The notes below the pieces were generated by a model. The model was not told the origin of the DNA. It was given only the letters and a program-made list of their open reading frames with translations, and made no database searches. Shown in pieces: positions 11,599 to 23,700 of a DNA stretch of 64,000 bases; within the stretch, counting starts at the first letter, position 1, and every line of letters starts with the position of its first letter. A program made the position numbers and the translations under genes. This DNA comes from Dugong dugon (lineage: Eukaryota; Chordata; Mammalia; Sirenia; Dugongidae), in NCBI GenBank assembly GCA_030035585.1, contig CM057480.1, positions 6,875,001 to 6,939,000 of the forward strand, given 5' to 3'.

Positions 11599-11733
11599 CG
11601 TGGGGCGAGTCGGCTCCTTCGGCTCCTCTCCGCCGGGATTAGCCTCCACCTACGCGGGCGGCCCCCTGGCCAACGAGCTAGCGACGGGCAACGGCGCCGT
11701 CGCAGCGGACGACGAGGACGGGCAGAACCTCTG
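11591..11733 (+). CDS. DYNC1LI1: DYNC1LI1 exon 1 (coding part)
   Basis: Encodes residues 1-47 plus two bases of Trp48. This is the low-complexity N-terminal extension before the G domain, rich in Gly, Ala and Ser and ending in an acidic DDEDGQ stretch. It lies wholly inside the CpG island. The donor is TG|gtaacc, which is weak at position +5, and reading through it gives TGG TAA, an immediate stop. Confidence 0.95.
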
Positions 11734-14700
11734 GTAACCCCCCCACCCCTCCCTGGGCCCCCGCTGCCACTCCCGGCCCTGCGGACGTCTGGGGACCCCG
11801 TGCCGGCTGCGCTCGGCGCCGGGCGGCGGTCCTGCGGCCCCGGGCCCCGGCCTCAGCGTGCGCTTTGCTCCCCGTCAGGTCCTGCATCCTCAGCGAGGTG
11901 TCCACTCGGTCCCGCTCCAAGCTCCCCGCGGGGAAGAGCGTGCTGCTGCTGGGTGAGTGCCCCCGCGCGCCCCGCGCCCACCCCGCGGCCGTCCTGGATG
12001 CCTCGTGCCGGCGGCTCCGCCCCCCCGCCTCGCCTGGCGCCGTAGCTGAGGGGGAAGGGGGACCCCTGCCCCGGGACCTGGGGGACCCGCCCTCCCCTGC
12101 GCCCCTCCCCCGCCCCGGGATGTGGGTGCCCCGTCAGCCTCCCCTGGAAGGATTGGCTGTGAATCAGCCACCCCCAGGGACCCTGTCGGCCTCGGATGTG
12201 CCTAGAAAACAAGGACGGTGTTTCTTTCATCACAAAGATAGGTAGCAGGCCGCTCTTTTCAAGAGCTCGGGTGCAAATGGCGTGCCATTAATATTTAATA
12301 GCCGCCTCTTTGTATAATTGACGGAGAAGCTAGAATTGAGACCCGGTATTCGTGATCAGTGTTTTGTTTGATTTAGCATTTTCGGATCCAACGTGCTCGT
12401 GTTGCATCTGCTTTGCAAAGTGTCGCTTATAATCCTGAAATGTGTAAAGCGCAGTAGAATCTCTCTGTAGTTCAGTCCCTTCAGCCACGTGGATGTGATA
12501 AGGACTGTCCTAATGTCTCAGCTCTCCTGATTGTTTCTATCTCCTCTGCTCTCTAGAAGTTGTGCGTTTTGTTTCTTTACTGAGTTCTTTAGGGTGGGGG
12601 TAGAAGACCGGGAGGGAGAACATTTTGCAGGTTCACACGTGTGCAGGTTTAGCTCCTGAGTCATTTACATGAGAAAGATTTCTCCCGTGTTCTTTAAATG
12701 TGTGTGAGGTGTTGAAATTTTAAAACTTAGTTATCAGGTGTCTCAAGACTGTTTTTGTTATGTAGTTGAAAAACAAAGACAAAGAAGTCAAATCTTCTTT
12801 GACAGGGTCCACATTTAATAGGAACGTTGAAGTAGAAATAAATTACTTATTTTTCATGAACTGCTGCTAATCTAGAGTATGTGATTCTTGTCACTCTTGA
12901 AAGTTATATGGAGCTGGTTGGAAAATTGGATTTTACCTTTGTTTTTAACGTGATTGAAAGCATCCACTGCAGATGAGCCTGGGTTAATTCAGGGTCCTAT
13001 TACATGCTAGCCTAAGATCTTAAGTTGCTTGGTATCTATAAACTCAGTTTCTTCATCTTTAAAATGGATATTATAGAAGTAATAATGCCTAATTTTTAAG
13101 GTTGCAGAGAGGATTGAATGAGATAACGTATTTAAAGTGATTAACAACACAGTAAATTTTTGTGATGGGCTTAACTGGGTTAACAGACATTTATGATCAG
13201 AACTCTTTAAAAATTGAGTTAGCGCATATGTGATATTTATAAGGCAGAGCTACATTTTAGGATCCAAAAGCAGAATAATTCCAGAAAATGTTTTTAATTT
13301 ACTAATTTCAATTAATTACTGCTAATTACTAAACTGAAATGAATTTAAGGCTATGTGATGTCATTGAAATGGATTTTATTTTAAAACAAAACTTCTTTTG
13401 ACATACTGTGATTGTTTTCATTTTATAGATTGTCTTCACTACTCCCGTGTATTCACTGTTACTTAGGTGGTTCTGTGTCTAGTGAAATGATAAGTGACAG
13501 TCATGTTTACTTCTTGTTCCTGAGGTGGCACCATGTCCCCCCCCCCCCCCCCCCCACTGGCTCATGTCCTGTAACTGAATGTCCATAGACAAGCCAGGCT
13601 CCTTGCCCCTCATACTTCAAAGAGATTAAGTTTTGTTTGTTATGAGCTTAATAGTTCATGAAATTCCATCTAATACCAAATTGTATGAGTTTGAAATGAA
13701 CATTTTTTTTCTTTTGGCACTATTGGAATTTTTCACGAAAGTCTTTTTCGGCTTGGGAGGAAGCTAGTAACAGATTTTAATACTGATTACATAAATCCTT
13801 TATTTTCTAAGATACCTCTAAAAATTCCTAAGAGATGTTTTGCCATCCACCTATCACGGCCACATTCAGTCTGCGCTGATGAAGGAAAGAAGTGTACAGA
13901 CAAAGGGATTGTGGTTTCCTCTGTTAGGAGTTTGAGGGTGTCAGGTAGGGAGATACTGGGCTCTACTATGTCTTTCATGAATCATGGTGGTCTCTGAAAT
14001 GCTACTCGTTGAGGTTAGTTATTTGCAGATAATGGAATTTGTGTGTTAGAGTTCCATATTTAAAAAGCAAATCTGAGACTAACAAGGCTTTACATTTCCA
14101 GAAACAACTCAGAATAGAGATGATGATACACACCCAAATGGCAGTTTAACATTAGTTTATTAGTTTATTAGTTTATCAGAACAAATTAGTTTCTCATTAA
14201 ACAATTAATACACATATTGTTTTGTGACATTGGTTACCAACCCCATAGCGTGTCAACACTCTCCCCTTTTCGACCTTGGGTTCCCCATTACCAGCTTTCC
14301 GGTCCTCTCCTGCCTTTTCGTCCTTGTCCCTGGGCTGGTGTTTCCATTTGGTCCCGTTTTGTTTTATGGGGCTGTCTAATCTTTGGCTGAAGGGTGAACC
14401 TCAGGAGTGACTTCATTACTGAGCTGAAAGGGTATCTGGTGGCCGTACTCTCAGGGTTTCTCCAGTCTCTGTCAGGTCAGTAAGTCTGGTCTTTTTTTGT
14501 GAGTTAGAATTTTGTTCTACATTTTTCTGCAGCTCTGTCTGGGACCCTCTATTGTGATTCCTGTCAGAGCAGTGGGTGATGGTAGCCGGGCACCATCTAG
14601 TTGTGCTGGACTCAGTCTGGTGGAGGCTGTGGTAGTGGTGGTCCATTAGTCCTTTGGACCAATCTTTCTTTTGTGTCTTTGGTTTTCTTCATTCTTCCTT

Positions 14701-17700
14701 GCTCTAGATGGGGTGAGACCAGTGGAGTATCTTAGATGGCTGCTCACAAGCTTTTAAGACCCCGACACTACTCACCAAAGTGGAACGTAGAACATTCTCT
14801 TTATAAACTGTCTTACGCCAGTTGAGCTAGATGTTCCCCGAGACCATGGTCCCCACAACCCTCAGCCCAGTAATTTGGTCCCTCAGGGAGTTTGGATGTG
14901 TCTGTGGAGCTTCCATGACCTTGCCTTGGACAAGTCATCAGAGCCCGTACTCTTAACCTATACTACTAGAGTATCTCTGTAAAGACAGGGAAAGCTTTCT
15001 TAGTAAGAAAAGTAACAGGATACCTTACAGTTATTCACAAGTTTTATCTGATTCTCCCAAGTATATTTATTTCACTACCAAGAAAAACTCATTGATTTAG
15101 ATTAATCGATTTCATTGTCTTATGAAACATATTTGTAATCCTGTTCCCCAGCACAGTTCCTGCCTCAGAGATAGGACGTCAGTATAACTTTCTGAATTGA
15201 GGTTAGTGTGAAGTAAGGAAATAGAGCCCTGGTGGTGCAGTAGTTAAGAGCTCGACTGCTAACCAAAAGGTCAGCAGTTCAAATCCCCCAGCTGCTCCTT
15301 GGAAACCCTGTGGGGCAGTTCTACTCTGCGCTATAGCGTCACTTTGAGTTGGAATCAACTTGACAGCAACGGGTTTGGTTTTCGCTTTAGTGTGGTCATC
15401 TGCTAACCTAAAGGTTGGTGGTTCCCACCTCCCTGCCCAGCAGTGCCATGGAAGAAAGGCCTGGAGATCTGCTTCCATAAAGATTACAACAAAGAAAATC
15501 TTACGGAGTAGTGCTACTCTATAGCACAAGGGGTTGCCATGAATCAGAATCGACTCAATAGCAGCAGGGTTAGTTGGCCCTTTGGCAAGTCATTTAAGCC
15601 TTATATTTCTTATTTGTAGATTAAGCTATTCGGATTTAGTGATCTCTGAAGTCTTGTCTGAGCTGATGTTCTATAATTTTTTTATGTGACTCTAAACTTG
15701 TGAGTTACTAAACATTTTCAAAGAAACTTCTTTAAGACACGTTGCAGTTGGAGTAAAATTGGTAAAATATTTCCTTGTAGATGTAGGCTGTTTGATTCCA
15801 GCCAGGAAGAAATATAGACAGTCTCTCTTGTGTGTTCCCTGAGGGCACCAGCCCGGGAAGTTTGCAGCCAAACTAGCCCCACAAACTGCTGAGCATTGTC
15901 AGGAAATATGTTTGAAACCATCTTTCTTACTCAGGAACCAAACTAGCCTCTGCCATGCTTGAATTATTGCATGTAGGAAACCTCAGGATGTACACAGTGG
16001 AAGTGGAGATCTGTCCAGAGAAGTAGGAACTAACTTGTAACTGTCAAGAGAGTGGGTGGTTTTCTGTGTGAGGGCTGACTTATAAAATAATGAGATTGTT
16101 CAGTCTGAAACTATTAATCTTGTGAGGAGCTCTAGGATTAAAGATGATCAAGGTTCCATGGCTTGTGGGAAACACAGACTTTTATTAACTGAAGGATGTT
16201 TTCCTGGCATGATTGGTTGTGGGAACGTGAGACAAAGAATGGAATGTTACCACATACGGTGAAATCCAGGAAAGCCTGAACCTGTGTGAGGCAGAAACTT
16301 GTCACAGAAGGAAAACTCAAGTATTTTCCACGAATAGACAGCGACAGAAAAGTGGCAAGACTGCACCCTTTCAAAGGCGGAGGACTTGCAAGACCCGGAA
16401 CAACAAGGCCGTTCCGTCAGGTTCCGGCTCGCACACGCTTCACTGTATATTGAATTGGTGATTTTCAAAGGATTAGTATAAAATTATTTATTGCATGTCT
16501 TTTATGTATGATTACTAAAAATACACCAAACATAGAATGTTTTGAGAGTCCAGTGGCATCTTGGTGTCTTGTGATGGCTGGGGTCAGCAGACTCGTCTGG
16601 AGAGGGCGTCGGCGGACTCGTCTGTGGGGGCCAGATAGTCGTTGAGCCTTTGTGAGCGACGCAGTCTCTTATGCAGCTGTTACCCTCTACCTTGTAGCCC
16701 CCAAACAGCCATAGACAATATGTAGATGAATGAGTGTGGTTGTGTTTCAGTAAAACTTTTCACAAAGACAGGTGACACCCCAGAATTGGCGTGTGTGCTG
16801 AAGTTTGTGGACCCCTGCTTTAGGTTATTATGGGCATCAATTTTTCTCAGTAAGCACAGATGCCAGTTAATAGAGATTTCTGGTTTATGAAATATGGTGT
16901 TTGGCACATAACAGGCACTCAGTAAATAAAGGAGTCCTGGTGGCACAGTGATGAAGAGTTTGGTGGCTCACCAAAAGATCAGCAGTTTGAATCCACCAGC
17001 CGCTCCTTGGAAACCCTGTGGGGCAGTTCTGGTCAGTCAGTAAATAAACGTTGGGCGAATGATGAACGTGGGTTTAAGAAGTGTTAAGAGAAGTTGGTAA
17101 TCTGTCCCTCAGTGCAGCGGTCAAAAACAGAAAACAGAGCCGCCAGCACCATAGGTGTAGTTCAGCAGAGTGATAACGCAGCGGATGTGAGGTCCGTCTG
17201 ACAAAGAATGGCAGCAACAGCACTTTGACAACGTAAAACAGAAAGGAGCCGCGAATTAGGGAAAAAAAGGACCTGTGTTCTGCACACGGTGTTGTCACTA
17301 GGAAGTGAGTGGCCATGGGCTGATCTTTTTTGTTTGGGCCTTCTTGTCTTTATTTGTAAAATCAGGCCGGTGGCTCTTAGAAGGACTTCACAGATTACTT
17401 CTGTATTTATTTGTTTATCACATATTTATTAGAAGCATGCTGTGCATCGAACGCCGTGCTGAGTCATGTGGGGGAAACAGGGCTGATGAAGACCCAGTCC
17501 CTGCCCTCCAGGAGCCTGTAAACGCCCGTGGGGAAGAGCGCCAAAGGAGTGAAAATCACAAATGGCAGATTCTGTGGAAAAGATGCCATCTGAGTAGTTT
17601 TGCTGGGTAAGGGGAAGAGGACACTGTGGGCTGAGGGAACGCGTTGCAGTAGCTAAAACCTGGTGAAAGGGCCTAAAACCCGGCGAAAATGACTGAGCAT

Positions 17701-20700
17701 TTCGGGGGTGGTGGAAGGCGTCCCAACCCAGAGGCCTGAGACCTGGGAGTCGGCCCTTTTCTTACCACTGGATACCGTGGGATTGCTGGCAGATCGTGAC
17801 CTCTGACCTCTAAACTGAGATTATTGCGTCCATGATGGGATTAAAGGAACTAAAGAAATGAAGTCTAAAATGCTCTCTTCTTCAAATTGGAAACTGCTAC
17901 TTTAAATTATAAAAGTAATACAGGTTTTTTGCCGGAAAGGGAGAGAAAAAACATAGAAATGGTTGAGGATAAGAAAGTGCAAGTAACGGATGAATCCACC
18001 ACCTAGAGGTAATCAGTGTTCGTTTTTCATACCTTTTCTGTGGGTATATTTGTTTTTCAAACAAAAATAGCCTCATACATTATGTACTGTATAGATTTAT
18101 CCCATTTTATTGGTTGAATAATATGTATATCATAATTCCTTGGTAGGTTTTTTTTTTTTAAATGTTGTAAATAATGCTGTGAAACACCTCTTTGTACACC
18201 TCGTTTTCTGTTTGTCCAGTATTATTTTCAGGACCAAGTCTTGGAAGTGGAATTGCTGGGTCAGAAGCACGTAAATCTGTCTGTAGATTGCCCCACCATC
18301 CGTCAGTCTGTCATAGTGTGGTGGTTTGCATGTTGCTGTGATGTTCGAAGCTCTATCACTGGTATTTCAGATACCAGCAGAGCCACCAATGGTGGACAGA
18401 TTTCAGTGGAGCTTCCAGACTAAGACTAGGAAGAAAGGCCTGGCAATACACTCCTGAAAATTAGCCAGTGGAATTCTATGGATCACAACAGAAGATTGCA
18501 TGATAATAGTCGTACAGCTTTAAATTATCTCCATAGAGATTTTGTCTTACTCCGCTGCACTTGGAAGACAGAGAGCAGACAGAATTACTTGACTTGTCTC
18601 AGTTCACATGGCTGTTAGTGACATTGTTGCAGTTAGAAATCACATCTAAATCTTTGCCTTTTTAATCTGTTAATTAAATTGTTATAAAGTTTGTGTTAAA
18701 TTAGATGTCTCTTGGAGAGATGAAACTGTATCATGAGTGCCTCTTTATTTCTACACTGTTTTAATGACTGTGTGGAGTTTAAAGAAATTTTCTTTTGTAA
18801 TCAATTTGTTGTTGTTTTCAATCGTGGTGAACATATGTGTAAGAAATTTCTTGCCATGTCAGCCTTCTTTAGGTGTACAATTCAGTGCTATTAATAATGT
18901 TTTTCATGGTGTTCAACCCTCATCATTACCTGTTTCCAAGCAATCTGGTTTTACAGTGGAGCTGAGAAGAAGTGAGAAGTGATGGTCGTCCTCGTTGAAT
19001 GGTGAAACAGAAGTTCTGCTAAGTGCTTAAATCCTACACTTGACTCACAGAGAATGGCTTATTTGGATAGGGTCCAGACAGTCAGTTGGAATACAGGCCT
19101 ATTTGCTGTGGAGAATTTCACGTTAGGATGGGGGTCTGGTTCATGGGCTATTTTTTGTATGGCCAGCAAGCGAAAAATGTTTTTTACGTTTTTAAAGAGT
19201 TGGGAAGGGGGAGGGGGAACAAATATGTGACAGACACCTAATGTGGCCTTGCAGAGCCTAAAATATTTTATTGTCTAGTCCTTCACAGAAAGTTTCCCAG
19301 CACCCGCACAGTTGTTGTTAGGTGCCATCAAGTCGGTTCTGATTCACAGCGACCCTGTGTACAACAGAACAAAACGCTTGCCCGGTCCTGCACCATCCTC
19401 ACAATCATTGCTTTATTTGAGCCCATTGTTGCAGCCCGTGTCAGTCTGTCTTGTTGAGGGGCTTCCTCTTTTTTGCGGACCCTCTACTTTACCAAGTATG
19501 ATGTCCGTCTCCAGGAACCGATCCCTCCTGATAACATGCCCAAAGTATGTGAGACAAAGTCTTGCTATCCTTGCTTCCAATGAGCATTCTGGGTATACAT
19601 CTTCCAAGACAGACTTGTTCGGTCTTCTGGCAGTCCACGGTATACTCAGTATTCTTCGCCAACGCCATAAATCAAAGGCATCAATTCTTCGGTCTTCCTT
19701 ATTCATTGTCCAGCTTTTGCATGCATATGAGGTGATTGAAAATACCATGGCTTGGGTCAGGTGCACCTTAGTCCTCAAAGTGATATATTTGCTTTTTAAC
19801 ATTTTAAAGAGGTCTTTTGCAGCAGATTTGCCCAGTGCAGTACATCACTTGATTTCTTGACTACTCCTTCCATGTACGTTGGTTGTGGATCCAAGTAAAA
19901 TGAAATCCTTGACAACTTCAATCTTTTCTCCATTTGTCATGATTTTTCTTATTGGTCCAGTTGTGAGAATTCTTGTTTTCTTTATGTTAAGGTATAATGC
20001 ATACTGAAGGTTTCCTTGATTCATACTTCATGCGTTCCACATTCCATTTACTGTTGGATGCTTGCAGCTGTTTCTTCTCATTTTGAGTTGTGCCACATCA
20101 GCAAGTAAAGGTCCTGAGAGCTTTGCTGCATCCACGTCATTAAGGTAGACTGCTTTGAGGAGGCAGCTCTTCCCCACTCGTATTTTGAGTGCCTTCCAAC
20201 CTGAGGGGCTCATCTTCTGGCATTATGTCAGACAGTGTTGCGCTGCTATCCATAAGGCTTTCACTGGCTAATCTTTTTTTGGAAGTAGATCCCCAGGTCC
20301 TTCTTCCTAGTCTGTCTTAGTCTGGAAACTCCACTGAAACTTGTCCACCATGGGTGACTGCTGGTCTTTGAAATACTGTTGGCATAGTTTCTAGCATCAC
20401 AGCAACATGCAGGCCACCACAGTACAACGAACTGACAGATGAATGGTGGACACAAAAATAACTTAAAAAAAAAAAAAAAAAACTTTTATAATAGTCTTTG
20501 ATCTAATGAAATTTTTTGGTTTGTTTTAAAAACACTTAAGATTTGCCCTTTTCTCACAGTGGATCTAGTGGGTCCCCGGACCCATCCCCCGAACCATTTA
20601 GTGTATAAAAATGTAAATTTAGGTAAAATATTTTGAGATAATTTTAACATCATCACCTAAAGGGTTCTTTACTTCAGAGAAGGGTTTTCATCTTAGTTTG

Positions 20701-23700
20701 CTGAAAAGGGAACTCTCTACTTGTGTAAGTGTGTGTTTACAGATCAGTAACTATGTGGCTGGCAGGCTGAAAGGCGGTGTGTCCATCTCTCTGCCAGCCA
20801 CAGGCCAAGGAGCTGAAGAGAAGGCTTTCCTACATTTACAGAAGACAGGTCGATGAGTTTTTCAGCATTGTTGTGAAGCCACACAGACCCCATTGCTTCG
20901 CTTGTCACTTTAAAGGTGTATTAATTGCACAGAGTGAAGTCGAATGGGATTACTTTTATTTTGTTGTATTCTACTTCTCAAACTATTAGCTTCTGTGTTT
21001 TGTTTTCCAAAAGAAAAAAACTTGGGATTTAGGGACTTCTGTTTTTGAATGGTTTGGCCATTAAAGATGATTTTTAAGTGTCTGTCAGTGCCGAAGGTTA
21101 GGCAACCTGAATTTAGACGTTTTACCCTTTTAATTGCACGGCAGAATAAAGAGAGAGGGTGCATGATGGATTTTTAAATATGTTCAGACATGGTCCCGCT
21201 TGCCATGGCAGGGTTAAAAACCAACAACTCGGTCTAATGAGTGGACACCATTTTCCTGAGTTTGGTGAAGAAGGCGTGTGTCCTAAGCTTATGCTGCTAA
21301 TTGATCTGTTAGTAACGAGAGGTGGCCACTTGAATTTTACAGGTATGAGTAATGACTTACTTGAATAGATCGTGGTAAAGACCCAAGACAAGCAGTTACT
21401 GATGAGGTATAGTTATGAAAACAGAGACTGTGGCTGTGGCTAAGAAGTGTGAACGCTGGTCGAAGATCTTTTATGCATGGGACATGGTGTCTTTTCGGTG
21501 AGCAAGCTGGGACAGTACCTGTTAGATAAGAATAGGACCATTTCTTGTCTGTAATCTTCTTACAAAGCAAGGGCTTTATATCCTGCTTACTGTTAAAGGA
21601 ACCTGCTCAGAGAATATTTGTTGAATGAAGGGGACAGACCTGGCAGTGTCCAGTAGTGTGCCGGAAGAAAGGACAAGTAAGTTGCTGACCACATTGCAGT
21701 ATCCTTCCGGAGCACGAAGGAGAGGGTGCTGTACTAGACTTGTGGAGTCAAAGGAAACTTCCTAGAGGGAACGGAATTGAGGCCAGCAGGATGAGCTAGG
21801 GTTCTCCCAGTGAGGAGGGGAAGGGAACTGTTCCAGGAGAAGTGACAGCAGATTTGAAGATTGAGTTGGGAGAGAGCAAGGCCCCTGTACAGCACTGGAA
21901 CAGCTCGTGGGGATGGCCAGAGCCTTGCGTGTGGGGGTGAGGCATGGTGAGAGATGGGCAGAAAGGAATAAGGGACCTTCTTGAGCAGCGCTGGCCTTAC
22001 AGTTCACCGTTTACTGCAGGAGCAGCAGAGAGACCCTGAAGGGTTTTTTCTGACATCTGAAAGAACAGTTGATGCTCCTATGCCCCAACCTAGATTCTAC
22101 AATTTAACATTTAACTATATTTGCTTTGTCCCATATGTATCTCGCCATGTGAATGCATTTTCTTGATGCATTTCAAAATAAGTTGCAGATATCAGTACAC
22201 CTCTTTCCCTCTAAATACTCAGTATGTATATCATTAACTAGAATCCCCTGAAGGGTCTTAAGAGGAAGAGTGGCATAATGAGATTGTTTCTGGAAGGTCA
22301 CTCCGCTGCAGGATGGGGAATGAATTGTAGTGTGAATTTAGTGGAGTCCCTGAGTGGTGTAAACGTTTAAGCGTTCGACTATTAGCTGAAATATTGGTGG
22401 TTCAGACCCACCCAGAGGCACCTGAAAAGACAGGCCTGGTGATCTGCTTCCAAAAGGTAACAGCCTTGAAAACCCTATGGAGCAGTTCTACTCTGCACAC
22501 CTGGGATTGCCATGAGTCGGAATTGACTCGACGGTGGCCATCACCAAGAGTAACAACATGAATTTAGTGAAAGTTCACTTTTGGGTGGCATGTTTATATA
22601 GTGAGAAGAAAACTTGGAGGGCATTATGGGTTAACAAACTTTTTACATAAAGACATAAAAAGAGAAAAGCACTCTAACATATAATGTGATTACAAGATGT
22701 ATATAATCCTAGCTAGAACATGACTAAATCTTTGCAAGTACCTCAGATAGGATTCCTTGAAATAGTAGGTTAAAAAATGAGATTTTGTTTATACATCTGC
22801 TCCTCACTTATTGACTATCCCGACATTTTGCATTATGGCGATAGTAAAATAAAACTATATTTTGTGCATTAATGATGTCCGTCTGGCAGTAATGAACACC
22901 GAGGCAAGAGAAACACTGGCTGTGATGGTGAAGGTTATGTGGGATGCAGAACTCAAATTCACATAAAAAGACTAGACTTAATGGTCTGTCTGAGACTAGA
23001 GGAACCCCCGAAGACATGACCCCTGGGCTCTCTGTTAACCCAGAACTAAAACCATTCCCAAAGCCAACTCTTCAGACAAAGATTAGACTGGACTACCAAA
23101 CATAAAATAATACTCGTGAAGAGTGTGCTTCTTAGTTCAGATAGATACATGAGACCAAATGGGCAGCTCCTGTCCAGAGGTGAGATGAGAAGGCAGAAAG
23201 GGATGGGAGCTGGTTGAATGGACACGGGAAACCCAGGGTGGAAAGGAGCAGTGTGCTGCCACAGTATAGGGATTGCAGCTAGGGTCACATAACAAGGTGT
23301 GTATAGATTTTTGTGTGAGAAATTAACTTGAGCTGTAAACTTTCACCTAAAGCACAATTAAAAAAAAAAAAGTGATGTGTCAGCTTGGCTGGTCCATGAT
23401 TCTCAGTGGTTTGACAGTTATGTAATGATGTAATCTGGCAGGTATGTAATATAACTTGGCAGTTATGTAATCATGTAATCTGGCAGGTGTGTAATGTAAC
23501 TTGACAGTTATGTAATGATGTAATCTGGCAGGTATGTAATGTAACTTGACAGTTATGTAATGATGCAGTCATCCTCCATTATCACTGATCTTCTCATAAC
23601 TACCTGGTCTTTGGAACCTAACCATGTCGCTGAGTGAGGAGTGGATGTCGAACCTTTGTCTTCATTGACCTTTAGACTTTTGAAATAAGTCTATTTTCAG

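Larger units (their letters stand above)
11120..12150. promoter_or_regulatory. CpG-island promoter of DYNC1LI1
   Basis: About 1 kb of C+G-rich sequence with dense CpG begins roughly 470 bp upstream of the ATG and runs past exon 2. There is no TATA box at a useful distance. The transcription start is probably between 11480 and 11570 (inferred). Housekeeping-type elements inside it are listed separately. Confidence 0.85.

Noticed and set aside
11317-12045. 242-codon open frame across the promoter
   Set aside because: It is out of frame with DYNC1LI1 exon 1, overlaps it, and has the Pro/Ala/Arg composition expected of a CpG island with few stop codons.
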